Positions 6,090 through 14,468 of a stretch of DNA of 16,809 nucleotides are shown here, piece after piece. Below the pieces are notes generated by a model. That model was not told the origin of the DNA. It did not search any database and saw only the letters and a list, made by a program, of their open reading frames with translations. This DNA is from Deltaproteobacteria bacterium CG07_land_8_20_14_0_80_60_11 (GTDB taxonomy: Bacteria; Desulfobacterota; Desulfobaccia; Desulfobaccales; 0-14-0-80-60-11): assembly GCA_002779455.1 (NCBI GenBank), contig PEWM01000064.1, positions 1 through 16,809 on the forward strand. The letters run 5' to 3'. The stretch's first letter is position 1, and the number at the start of each line of letters is the position of its first letter. A program made the position numbers and the translations under genes.

Positions 6090-6117
6090 GGGGGTTAGGT
6101 CATCAGGCCTAACCCCC
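6090..6117 (+). terminator. Hairpin terminator after tRNA-Leu
   Basis: GGGGGTTAGG (6090-6099) pairs perfectly over ten bases with CCTAACCCCC (6108-6117) around an eight-base loop. The tail is TCGCCTTTG with no strong T run, so it may end transcription only in part. From here to 6234 I see nothing else. Confidence 0.55.
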
Positions 6118-6234
6118 TCGCCTTTGATTGAGGGTGAATCTGAGTGTGACTCTCCCCGGGCCTGCTCATAGACAGATGACCTGCCCCCAGTTGTTGTACC
6201 AAGTTTTCAGTTAGGATGGCGGACCAAGAGATCC

Positions 6235-6828
6235 TTATTTAACTCCCAGATCCGGCAGCTTTTCCTCCAGGATGTCCACGATGCGCCGGGCCGCCTGGCC
6301 GTCGCCGTAAGGGTTGACGGCCCGGGCCATCTTTTTATAGGTCTCGGGATTATTCAGGAGTTCTCCGGCTTCCCGGACGATATGCTCCCGGTTCAGGCCC
6401 ACCAGCCTGGCGGCCCCCGCCTGGAGCACTTCCGGGCGTTCAGTGATCTCCCGGGCTACCAGGACCGGCTTTCCCAGGGCCGGGGCCTCTTCCTGGACGC
6501 CGCCGGAGTCCGTCAGAACCAGATAAGCCTGGCTCAACAGAAAGACAAACGGGGCATACGGCAGGGGTGGTAAGAGGGCCAGGCGGCCGCCCCCGGGAGC
6601 CTCCATCTGAAGACTGCCACCCTTGCCGGCCCCCGCCCTTCCCCCCAGGATTTCAAAAACCGGCCCTTGCACCCGGGGGTTGAGGTGCACCGGATAGACT
6701 ACCTGAATATCAGGATAAAGGGCTGCCAGATCCCCCAAGGCCCGGCAGAGGTTTTCCAGACCTGGCCCAAGGTTCTCCCGGCGGTGCCCGGTCACCAAGA
6801 GGAGACGCCGGCCTTGCCAATTTAGGTG
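6235..6828 (-). pseudogene. wecB: UDP-N-acetylglucosamine 2-epimerase, C-terminal part only
   Basis: Reading leftward from about 6828, the sequence is a clear WecB-type non-hydrolysing epimerase C-terminal half, which would convert UDP-GlcNAc to UDP-ManNAc. It has 'LLLVTGHRRENLG' (with the His of HRREN), 'DIQVVYPVHLNP', the UDP-binding 'LTDSGGVQEEAPALGKPVLV', 'REITERPEVLQAG' and 'RAVNPYGDGQAARRIVDIL'. The family has about 370 residues; about 175 residues containing the Rossmann N-domain and its acidic catalytic residues are missing. The open frame extends upstream to 6978, but those 50 residues are antisense to an RND adaptor and are not WecB. A Gly-rich insertion ('GRAGAGKGGSLQMEAPGGG') between the YPVHLNP block and the C-terminal blocks is also unusual. 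It is non-functional as read here. Confidence 0.8.
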
Positions 6829-6832
6829 CAGG

Positions 6833-7195
6833 ATCGAGCGGATTGATCCGGTCCTCAAACCGGAGAGCCGGAGTGCTATTGCCAAGATTCGGGTGGCCAA
6901 TCCCGAACTGGCCCTCAAGCCCGGCATGTTCAGCCGGATCGAAATTGTCCTGGATAAGGTCCCCCAAGTAGTGGCCATTCCCCCCCAGGCGCTGCGCCGC
7001 GCGGCGGATAAGTCCTGGCAAGTCTATGTGATTTCTGATGAGATCGCCATTTTGCGCAGTGTTACTGCGGGATTGACCACCGCCAATTGGGTCGAAATCA
7101 AGGCCGGCTTGCAGCCCGGCGACGCGGTGGTGGTGGAAGGAGCCGAGCGTCTCCGAGACCTGAGCCGGGTAGTTTCCTCTCCGGCTGCCCCTTGA
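6833..7195 (+). pseudogene. RND efflux adaptor (membrane fusion protein), C-terminal part only
   Basis: From about 6833 the + strand reads 'ERIDPVLKPESRSAIAKIRV' and continues 'ANPELALKPGMFSRIEIVLD' and 'VVAIPPQALRRAADKSWQVYV', ending with 'WVEIKAGLQPGDAVVVEGAE'. These are the beta-barrel and membrane-proximal domains of an AcrA/MdtA-type periplasmic adaptor. The signal peptide, hairpin and lipoyl domains (roughly 200 or more residues) are absent, because the sequence upstream is wecB on the other strand. No proper start exists; GTG 6893 would give 100 residues. It ends eight bases before the first RND permease, exactly where an adaptor gene belongs, so the operon was once complete or is complete in the true genome. 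Confidence 0.8.
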
Positions 7196-7203
7196 GCTCC
7201 GCC

Positions 7204-10200
7204 ATGCAACTGACCGACCTAGCCCTGAAGCGTCCCATTGCCGTGTCCATGATCTTTTTGGCCCTGGGCTTGATGGGCTTTCTTTCCTGGCAGCGCCTGC
7301 CCCTGGAGTTAATGCCCAACCTCAACTATCCCCAGCTTACCGTGGTCACCAATTGTGAAAATGTAGGCCCCCAGGAGATGGAATCCCTGGTCACCAAGAC
7401 CGTGGAATCCGCCCTGGGAACCATCGGTCATACGCGGCAGATCAATTCCATCTCCCGGGAAGGTATTTCCCTGGTCACCATGGATTTCGATTGGGGCACC
7501 AACATGAATTACGCCTCCCTGGACGTCCGGGAGAAACTCGATCAGGTCAAGGATTTGCTGCCCAAGGAAGCCACCACCCCCATGATAATCCGCTATGACC
7601 CGGGGTCTCTGCCCGTCATGTCCCTGGCCGTGAAGGGAGAAAACCTGGGGTTTGAAGACTTGCAGAATCTGGTCTCAGATGTGGTCAAACGAGAATTGGA
7701 GCGGGTCCCGGGAGTGGCTTCGGCCAGGTTGAGCGGCGGGCAGGAAAGGGAGATTCGGGTGGCGGTCCACCCCGGACGGCTGGCGGCCCATAAAGTCTCC
7801 ATATCTTCTCTGGGCGATGCCTTGAAGGAGGCCAATCTTAATTTTCCCGGCGGGAAGATTGTTCAGCATAACCAGGAACTGCGCCTGAGGATCATGGGGG
7901 AGTTCAAGGAGGTCAAGGATTTGCCCAAGGTGGGGCTGAGCAGCCGCCCTGACCGGCGGCCCGGCCCGCCGACCTTTATCCGGGAAGTGGCTGAGGTGCA
8001 AGACACGTATAAGGAAGACCAATCCCTGGCCCGTCTCAACGGTCAGCCCAGCTTGATTCTGGCCATCTTCAAGATGGCGGACGCCAATACGGTCCAGGTG
8101 GTGGATAAAGTCAAGACTCGCGTCAACGCCCTGAATCAGGAATACCAGGGCCGGCTGCAAATTCAGGTGGCGCAGGACCAGGGGCGGTTCATTCAGCAGG
8201 CCATCAATCAGTTGGAAGAGGCCGCCCTGTTGGGGGGGCTCTTGTCTTTTGGGGTGCTCTTCGGTTTTTTGGCCAGCCTGCCCAGCGCCATGATTATCAT
8301 GACCGCCATCCCCATTTCCATTTTAGCCACCTTCAGCCTGATGTATCTGGCCGGGATCAGCCTCAATATGATGTCCCTCGGGGGGTTGGCCCTGGGCGTC
8401 GGCATGCTGGTGGATAACGGCGTGGTGGTCCTGGAAAATATCCGGCGGCACCAGGAGTCCGGAGAAGCGGTTTCCACGGTGGCCATCGTCAGAGGCACCG
8501 ATGAGGTCAAGATGGCGGTTACCGCCTCCACCCTGGCTCACATCGTCGTCTTTGTACCGGTGATCTTCGTCAAGGGGATCGCCGGCCAATTCCTCTATCA
8601 GGTGGGCCTGACCATCTCTTTTTCGCTCCTCATCTCCCTGGCGGTGGCCCTGGTCCTGAACCCCATGCTGGTATCTTTGAAGATCCCCTGGGCTGCCAAG
8701 GTCAGGGCCCGGCCTGAACCCAAGGGGGGGTGGGCCTTGACCTTGAAGGATCGCTTGGATCAGGCCTATACCCGCGTCCTCACCGGGGCTCTTAAGCGGC
8801 GCCGGCTGGTCTTGACCGCGGCCATCGTCCTGACCGCCCTGGGGGTGGGAATCCTGATGTCAATCGGGCGGGAACTGCTTCCCACCCTGGATCAGCGGGA
8901 GTTCCTGCTGCGAGTCAGTAACCCTCCCAGTACGACTTTTGAGATCATCTCGGGGCGTTTGAAAAGCATCGAGGATCTCCTGCTGGCCCATCCCGGCGTC
9001 CAGACGGTGATCACCCAACTTGGGTACAATCCCAAGGAGCAGTATGAAAAAGCCATGGAGGAAAAGGAGCCCCGGGTCGGCACCCTGACCGTGACGCTGC
9101 GGCCCGTCAAAGAGTTTGCGCTTGCTGCCGCCGCGGTGGTGAAGGAACTGCGCCCCCAGATTGATAAGATTCCGGAGGCCCGGGTCGAATACATCTTTCC
9201 GCAAAGCATCGGTCTGTGGTTGAATCAGAAACCGCAACTCCCGGAATTGCTCTATTTGCAAGGCCCGGACCTGGAGGTTTTGGAAAGACTGGCCTTTGAT
9301 GCGATCACCCGGATAAAGAACGTCCGCGGCCTGACCGACCTGGAAACCAGCCTGAAGAAAGAGGCCAACGAATCGCGGGTGGTGCTGGACCGGGAGCGGG
9401 CCGCGGCTTTCGGCCTTTCCGTCAAGGAGATCGGGGATGCCCTGAAGACCAGCATCAAGGGGGACGTTTCCACCCAGTTCCGCCAGGCGGACCGGGACAT
9501 CGACATTCGCGTTCAACTGGTGGATGCCAAGCGGCAAACCCTGCCTGATTTGGACAGAATTTTCATTTATTCAAAACACCTGAGGGCGGAAATCCCGCTT
9601 CAGGCCGTGGCCCGTATCGAAAGCGGGCCCGGTCTGATGGAGATTAACCGGCGGGACCAGGAGCGCCTGGTGGCCATCCAGGGAAATGCGGTGGGCCGCA
9701 GCCTGGGCGATTGCCAAAACGACATCCATCAGGCCCTTAAGCCCATAGTTTTGCCCCCGGGCTACACCTTGGTGCAGAGCGGCGAGGCCGTGGAAATGGG
9801 CCGTTCTTTTTCCGCCTTGTTCTGGGCTCTCGTGCTCTCGGTGCTGCTGGTTTACATGATCTTGGCCGGACAGTTTGAATCCCTGGTTCATCCCCTGATC
9901 ATCCTCTTTGCCGTGCCTTTTTCCCTGGTGGGCGTGGCCCTGGCCCTGGGGGTCACCGGTTGGGGCATCAGCCTGGGGGTCTTCTTCGGGGCCATCATGC
10001 TGGGCGGGATCGTGGTCAATAACTCCATTTTGCTCATAGATTATACCAATACCCTGCGCCGCCGGGGCTACGAACTGACCGAGGCCGTGATCCTGGGCAG
10101 CCGGGCTCGCCTGCGGCCCATTATCATGACCACCCTCACTACCAGCCTGGGGCTTTTGCCACTGATCCTGGCCCGGGGGGAGGGCGCCGAACTGAGAGTG

Positions 10201-10341
10201 CCCCTGGCCCTCACGGTCCTGGGAGGACTCATCACCTCTACTTTTCTCACGTTGGTCCTGGTGCCGCTGCTCTATCTCTGGAGCGAAGACACCCTGAGAA
10301 AATGGGGCCTCAAAAGGTCGTCGGAGATTGAGCCTGGATGA
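7204..10341 (+). CDS. RND efflux permease, first of tandem pair
   Basis: A 1045-residue inner-membrane RND pump subunit of the HAE1/AcrB-like family, which expels drugs or other amphiphiles using the proton gradient. It starts 'MQLTDLALKRPIAVSMIFLA' (cytosolic end and TM1), has a first periplasmic porter part, then TM2-6 around 'IIMTAIPISILATFSLMYLA' and 'LGVGMLVDNGVVVLENIRRH'. After a second porter part it has TM8-12 with 'LVYMILAGQFESLVHPLIIL' and 'GGIVVNNSILLIDYTN'. Asp404 is kept, while the AcrB Asp408 position is Asn405 and the AcrB Lys940 position is Asn939, as in many two-permease relatives. I chose ATG 7204 because it matches the family start; reading further upstream in the same frame only overlaps the adaptor. 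The ribosome site is weak, suggesting coupling to the adaptor gene. Confidence 0.93.
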   Translation: MQLTDLALKRPIAVSMIFLALGLMGFLSWQRLPLELMPNLNYPQLTVVTNCENVGPQEMESLVTKTVESALGTIGHTRQINSISREGISLVTMDFDWGTNMNYASLDVREKLDQVKDLLPKEATTPMIIRYDPGSLPVMSLAVKGENLGFEDLQNLVSDVVKRELERVPGVASARLSGGQEREIRVAVHPGRLAAHKVSISSLGDALKEANLNFPGGKIVQHNQELRLRIMGEFKEVKDLPKVGLSSRPDRRPGPPTFIREVAEVQDTYKEDQSLARLNGQPSLILAIFKMADANTVQVVDKVKTRVNALNQEYQGRLQIQVAQDQGRFIQQAINQLEEAALLGGLLSFGVLFGFLASLPSAMIIMTAIPISILATFSLMYLAGISLNMMSLGGLALGVGMLVDNGVVVLENIRRHQESGEAVSTVAIVRGTDEVKMAVTASTLAHIVVFVPVIFVKGIAGQFLYQVGLTISFSLLISLAVALVLNPMLVSLKIPWAAKVRARPEPKGGWALTLKDRLDQAYTRVLTGALKRRRLVLTAAIVLTALGVGILMSIGRELLPTLDQREFLLRVSNPPSTTFEIISGRLKSIEDLLLAHPGVQTVITQLGYNPKEQYEKAMEEKEPRVGTLTVTLRPVKEFALAAAAVVKELRPQIDKIPEARVEYIFPQSIGLWLNQKPQLPELLYLQGPDLEVLERLAFDAITRIKNVRGLTDLETSLKKEANESRVVLDRERAAAFGLSVKEIGDALKTSIKGDVSTQFRQADRDIDIRVQLVDAKRQTLPDLDRIFIYSKHLRAEIPLQAVARIESGPGLMEINRRDQERLVAIQGNAVGRSLGDCQNDIHQALKPIVLPPGYTLVQSGEAVEMGRSFSALFWALVLSVLLVYMILAGQFESLVHPLIILFAVPFSLVGVALALGVTGWGISLGVFFGAIMLGGIVVNNSILLIDYTNTLRRRGYELTEAVILGSRARLRPIIMTTLTTSLGLLPLILARGEGAELRVPLALTVLGGLITSTFLTLVLVPLLYLWSEDTLRKWGLKRSSEIEPG

Positions 10342-13300
10342 CTCTCATCGAACGGGCCCTGAAGCGGCCTGTCAGCGTCTTCATGTTCTTTGCGGGCCTA
10401 CTCCTGCTGGGCCTGATCTCCTTTGCCTTTCTGCCCATCGATCTGATGCCCGAGATCTCCTACCCGGTGATCACGGTCACCACCCGCCTGGGAGCCTATA
10501 GCCCCCCGGAGATTGAGCAGACCCTGAGCAAGCCTGTCGAAGCGGCGCTGGCTTCCCTGAATAATCTGGTGCGGCTCCGGTCCTATTCCCGGGAGGGAGA
10601 GTCGGAATTCCGGCTGTCCTTCGAGGTGGGGACCAACATGGATTTCGTCATGCAGGAGGTCCGGGAGCGCCTCCAGCAACTCCAGCCCCAGTTCCCCCAG
10701 GACACCAGGACCCCTCAGGTGGCGAAATATGATCCCGCCCAGGCGCCGGTGATGGTGGTGAGCCTCTTCGGCTCCCTGGACCCGGTGTCCCTGCGCCTCG
10801 CCGGCGAAGAGATCGTCCAAAAAAACCTGGGCCGGGTAACGGGAGTGGCTCATACCCAGGTCCACGGCGGCCGGAAACCCGAGATCGTCATCGAACCGCA
10901 GTTGGACCGCCTCAGGGCCCTGGGTCTTTCCATCCTCAACCTCACGGAAATGCTCAAAGAGAATAATCTGGAGCTCGCCCTGGGGTCCCTGTCGCATGGC
11001 GCCACCCGCATCCCGCTGCGCTCCATGGGCGGGTTCCGATCTTTAAGCGACATCGGCCAGTTGGGGGTGAGGCGTACTCCTTCCGGGTCCCTGATCTACT
11101 TGAGCCAGCTGGCCAAAATCTCGTATGGGGCTCAGGAAGAGGAGGTGATGAGCCGCTACCAGGGCGAACCCCGGGTGATGGTCAGCATTCAGCGGGAATA
11201 TGGGGCTCATATCGTCGAGGTGAGTTCAGCCCTGCGAGCCGGCCTGGATCGCCTCCAGAAAATTTTGCCCTACGGCCTCAAGACCGAGATCGTTTATGAC
11301 CAGGGCGAATTTATTCTCAATGCCATGCACCGCCTGCGGGATGCCGGCCTGTTGGGGGGCCTGTTCGCCAGCCTGGTGGTCTGGGTCTTTTTGCGTCACC
11401 TGGCCAGCACCCTGATCATCGTGCTGGCCATTCCCCTCTCCGTGATCACCAGCTTTGGGTTCATGTATCTGAGCGGCATCAGTCTCAACCTGGTTTCCCT
11501 GGCCGGCCTGACCCTGGGCATAGGCATGCTGGTGGATAATGCCATCGTGGTCGTGGAGAATATTTACCGCTACCAGAAATCCGGGCTCTCCCGGCCAGTG
11601 GCTGCCGCCATCGGCGCCCATGAAGTCACCCAGGCCATTACCGCCGCCACCCTGGTGCATCTGGCCGTCTTTTTCCCCATTTTCTTCTTTCAGAAAAAGA
11701 TTCGCCTGTTCTACCAGGATATGGTGTATACTGTACGTTTCGCCTTACTGGTATCGCTCTTGGTGGCGTTGATTTTAGTGCCGGTGATGGCGGCCCGTTT
11801 TCCCGCGCCTCGCAAGGAAGCAGCCTGGCTGCCCCGCCTGGCCCGCTGGCACCGCCGGCAATTGGTCAAGGTTATAAGGCGCCGGGTGGTTTGGGTCTGC
11901 GGCGGCGCGGTGCTTCTGGGTCTGAGCCTGCTCCTCTTTGGACGCCTGGGCTTTGAGACCGCCGCCCGGATGGACCGGGGCGAATTCACCCTGATCATCC
12001 AGACCCTGCCCGGCACGGTGCAGACCGTGACGGACAGCCTGACCCGGCAAGCCGAGCAGATGGTCTTGCGTCAGCCCGAGGTTAAGGATGTGTCCACGGA
12101 AATCCGGGATAATTTAGCCCAACTACGCGTCAGGTTAATTCCCCAAGGCCAGCGCCGGCTTACCACTCGGCAACTGGTGGAAAAGTTGCGTCCCGAGGTT
12201 TCCACCTTGCCTTCGACCCATACCCATTTTCAACTGGAACGTCAGGGAGGGACCGAAAATGTGGTGACCGTGGAAGTGAACGGACCCCAGCAAGAGACCC
12301 TCATCGGACTGGCGCTGCAAGTGCGGCGCCGCTTGCAGCAACTCCCCAAGTTGCGGGATGTGGTGATTCACCTGAAAGACCCGTCGCCGGAACTGGAAAT
12401 CCGGGTTGACCACAGCCGCGCCGCGCATCTCGGCCTCACCGCCACGGATATCGCCCACGGGATTCGCGCCGCGGTGACCGGGCCTTTGGCCAATCGCTTC
12501 CGAGAATCGGCGCGGGAGGTGGATCTGAGGACCCGCCTGACCTCCCAGGACCGGGAAAGCGCCCAGGTCCTCCAGCAATTGGTAGTTCCCCGATGGGTGG
12601 GCGAGCCTTTGCACCTGATCCAGGTACCCATCTGGCCTGCCATTTCTGTGCGCCAGGTCATGGGCAGCACCGAGATCCACCGTTTCAACCAGCGCCGGGC
12701 CTTGGAATTGACCGCGGAAACCCAGGAACTGGATTTATTCGGCGCGGCGGCGCTCATCCAAACGGAGATCGATCGGATAACCTGCCCGCCGGGCTATGGA
12801 ATCAAGCTGGGGCATAGCTTTGAGGAAATGAAAGAGAGCCGCCGGGAGATCCTCTCCGCGGTCTTACTGGCCCTGGTCCTGATCTACATGATCATGGCGG
12901 CGCTGTTTGAATCCTTCCGCACCCCCTTGTTGGTAATCTGCTCGGTGCCTATGGCCCTGGTGGGTATTGTGACCGCCCTCTGGCTAACCGGCTATGTGGT
13001 CAGCGTGGCGGTTTATGTGGGAGCCCTGGCCCTGGCCGGAATTGTGGTCAACAATGCCATTGTGCTGGTGGATCATATTAATCGGCTCAGAGCGAAAGGG
13101 TTGGGTTACTACCGGGCGGTGCTGCAAGGTTCCCAGGACCGTTTGCGCCCGATCCTGATCACCTCGGTCACGGCTATCCTGGGACTGTTGCCCATGGGCC
13201 TGGAGCGGGGCGAGGGCACGCAGATCTGGTGTCCACTGGCCTGGACCATCATCGGCGGTCTGGTAAGTTCGACTTTCCTGACCCTGTTTATTATTCCGGC

Positions 13301-13361
13301 AATTTATACCATAATCATGCCGCGACAACTCCTCTCTGTCCGGGGGGCTGAAAAGGTATAA
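10338..13361 (+). CDS. RND efflux permease, second of tandem pair
   Basis: A 1007-residue full-length RND permease overlapping the previous gene by ATGA. It starts 'MTLIERALKRPVSVFMFFAG'. The TM4 signature is 'LTLGIGMLVDNAIVVVENIY' with Asp400-Asn401, and TM10 has 'LAGIVVNNAIVLVDHINRL' with Asn905-Asn906. The repeated architecture (two sets of six helices, two large periplasmic loops) is intact and 'LIYMIMAALFESFRTPLLVI' marks TM8-9. Sequence divergence from its neighbour is large throughout the periplasmic loops, so this is not a recent duplication. By analogy with MdtB/MdtC the two probably build a mixed trimer. No outer-membrane TolC-like gene is visible in the window. Confidence 0.93.
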   Translation: MTLIERALKRPVSVFMFFAGLLLLGLISFAFLPIDLMPEISYPVITVTTRLGAYSPPEIEQTLSKPVEAALASLNNLVRLRSYSREGESEFRLSFEVGTNMDFVMQEVRERLQQLQPQFPQDTRTPQVAKYDPAQAPVMVVSLFGSLDPVSLRLAGEEIVQKNLGRVTGVAHTQVHGGRKPEIVIEPQLDRLRALGLSILNLTEMLKENNLELALGSLSHGATRIPLRSMGGFRSLSDIGQLGVRRTPSGSLIYLSQLAKISYGAQEEEVMSRYQGEPRVMVSIQREYGAHIVEVSSALRAGLDRLQKILPYGLKTEIVYDQGEFILNAMHRLRDAGLLGGLFASLVVWVFLRHLASTLIIVLAIPLSVITSFGFMYLSGISLNLVSLAGLTLGIGMLVDNAIVVVENIYRYQKSGLSRPVAAAIGAHEVTQAITAATLVHLAVFFPIFFFQKKIRLFYQDMVYTVRFALLVSLLVALILVPVMAARFPAPRKEAAWLPRLARWHRRQLVKVIRRRVVWVCGGAVLLGLSLLLFGRLGFETAARMDRGEFTLIIQTLPGTVQTVTDSLTRQAEQMVLRQPEVKDVSTEIRDNLAQLRVRLIPQGQRRLTTRQLVEKLRPEVSTLPSTHTHFQLERQGGTENVVTVEVNGPQQETLIGLALQVRRRLQQLPKLRDVVIHLKDPSPELEIRVDHSRAAHLGLTATDIAHGIRAAVTGPLANRFRESAREVDLRTRLTSQDRESAQVLQQLVVPRWVGEPLHLIQVPIWPAISVRQVMGSTEIHRFNQRRALELTAETQELDLFGAAALIQTEIDRITCPPGYGIKLGHSFEEMKESRREILSAVLLALVLIYMIMAALFESFRTPLLVICSVPMALVGIVTALWLTGYVVSVAVYVGALALAGIVVNNAIVLVDHINRLRAKGLGYYRAVLQGSQDRLRPILITSVTAILGLLPMGLERGEGTQIWCPLAWTIIGGLVSSTFLTLFIIPAIYTIIMPRQLLSVRGAEKV

Positions 13362-13383
13362 TCATAAAAAGGAGGATTTGACG

Positions 13384-14133
13384 ATGGCCATAACACAAAA
13401 GTCAGGTTTGGGGTTTTTTTTACTCTTCCTCGGGTGCATCTTTTTAATGGCCCCCATGGGCTGCCAACCCTCCGGGCCTCCCCCCAAGAATAAAAAAGAG
13501 GCCAAGCCGCCTTTGTCCCCCGAGGCCATGGAGCACTTTCGCCAGGGTCATAAATTCTTGGCGGATCAGAAAAAGGACGAAGCCTTAAAAGAGTTCCAGG
13601 AGACCGTGCGCCTGTCCCCAGACGCTCCTCTGGCCCATTTCTGGCTGGGCAAGATTTATTTTTATCGCGGCGACAAGGAGCCGGCCGAGAAAGAAATGAA
13701 ACAAACCCTGCAATTAGATCCCAAGAATTATCACGCCATGGCTATGCTGGGCAAAATGTATTCCCTGGATCGGGCCAAGGTGGACCAGGCCAAGGAATTT
13801 CTGGACCAGGCCCTGGAAGAATCGCCGGACAACCTGGAGGTCCATTTCGATCTTGGGCGGGTTTACGCCATCAAGGGCGAACGTGAGCGGGCCGTAGCGG
13901 AGTTTCGCTACCTCTTCTCCAAAGAAGGGGAATTTAGCCTCTACCATTACGAAATGGGGCGTATTCTTGAGGCTTGGGGCGATAACAATCAAGCCCTGAA
14001 CCATTATCGCCGGGCCCTGCTGTTCAACCCCAAGCTTGAGCCGGTCAACCAGGCCATCAAACGGTTGCAGGCCGTCGTTAAGGAGCCCCCCCCCAGCGCC
14101 GCCCCCAAGGGCGCCACCCCTGCCAAACCATGA
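13384..14133 (+). CDS. TPR-repeat lipoprotein-like protein
   Basis: A 249-residue exported protein. The N-terminus has a hydrophobic stretch 'LGFFLLFLGCIFLMAPMGC' and Cys27 followed by a Pro/Lys-rich linker ('QPSGPPPKNKKEAKPPLSP'), typical of lipoproteins, although the lipobox (APMGC) is imperfect. The rest holds about five TPR units, for example 'GHKFLADQKKDEALKEFQET', 'AHFWLGKIYFYRGDKEPAEK', 'VHFDLGRVYAIKGERERAVA' and 'YEMGRILEAWGDNNQALNHY'. Such proteins act as scaffolds at the outer membrane or periplasm, but no partner is indicated. I chose ATG 13384 because GGAGG (13371-13375) sits eight bases upstream; a TTG at 13378 would be too close. It follows the RND genes by 22 bases and may be read with them. 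The tail is rich in Pro and Ala. Confidence 0.8.
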   Translation: MAITQKSGLGFFLLFLGCIFLMAPMGCQPSGPPPKNKKEAKPPLSPEAMEHFRQGHKFLADQKKDEALKEFQETVRLSPDAPLAHFWLGKIYFYRGDKEPAEKEMKQTLQLDPKNYHAMAMLGKMYSLDRAKVDQAKEFLDQALEESPDNLEVHFDLGRVYAIKGERERAVAEFRYLFSKEGEFSLYHYEMGRILEAWGDNNQALNHYRRALLFNPKLEPVNQAIKRLQAVVKEPPPSAAPKGATPAKP

Positions 14134-14188
14134 TCCAGATAGACTGCCGGGTAACTTAAGCCTGATGGAAAAAGTCTTGGGGGGAGTG

Positions 14189-14214
14189 GAGGGGGGCGTG
14201 TCCCTCACCCCCTC
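14189..14214 (+). terminator. GC hairpin after the TPR gene
   Basis: GAGGGGG (14189-14195) and CCCCCTC (14208-14214) pair around a 12-base loop, 56 bases after the TPR stop. There is no T tract, so termination is only possible, not clear. Confidence 0.35.
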
Positions 14215-14302
14215 CCCTCATACTCAAGTTCTCCGGTAACCGCCGATTTTTGTGGATCCCGCCCCCCATCCGGCCTCGGGAAAATGTGGCGACGAAAGAA
14301 AA

Positions 14303-14330
14303 TTGACCAGATACAATTATCTGATATTAC
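14303..14330 (+). promoter_or_regulatory. Promoter-like site with an inverted repeat in its spacer
   Basis: TTGACC (14303-14308), 16 bases, TATTAC (14325-14330). The perfect inverted repeat CAGATA-CAAT-TATCTG (14308-14323) fills the spacer, where a repressor or a MerR-type activator would bind. It lies in the 335-base gap between the TPR gene and the gene at 14469. Functional use is inferred. Confidence 0.4.
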
Positions 14331-14432
14331 GCCTTCTGATGTGATTTGATGGCGCCGGCTCAAGTCTGATTCGATACCGTTCACTCCCGCGCCGCCGCCT
14401 GAAAGGTTGATCCCACCATCCCCCGACCCGGA

Positions 14433-14461
14433 TTGACATCCGGCCCCAAACCGGGTACAAT
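14433..14461 (+). promoter_or_regulatory. Consensus sigma-70 promoter ending just before the ATG
   Basis: TTGACA (14433-14438), exactly 17 bases, TACAAT (14456-14461): perfect -35, five of six at -10. The expected start point is about 14467-14469, which coincides with the ATG at 14469, so the transcript would have virtually no leader. Confidence 0.7.
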
Positions 14462-14468
14462 TTTTACG

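Noticed and set aside
6829..6978. N-terminal 50 residues of the leftward wecB reading frame
   Set aside because: This stretch is antisense to the adaptor sequence and has no WecB similarity.
7087..7203. Earlier in-frame start for the first RND permease
   Set aside because: The added 39 residues are Arg/Gly-rich, unlike any RND N-terminus, and overlap the adaptor coding sequence; ATG 7204 matches the family start.
8860..9537. Long open frame of 225 codons on the - strand inside the first RND gene
   Set aside because: It mirrors the codon pattern of the permease and shows no recognisable domain; a shadow of a real gene.
13357..13362. TATAAT just before the TPR gene as a promoter -10
   Set aside because: It overlaps the RND stop codon and I find no -35 at a suitable distance; the ribosome site directly after it explains the spacing.
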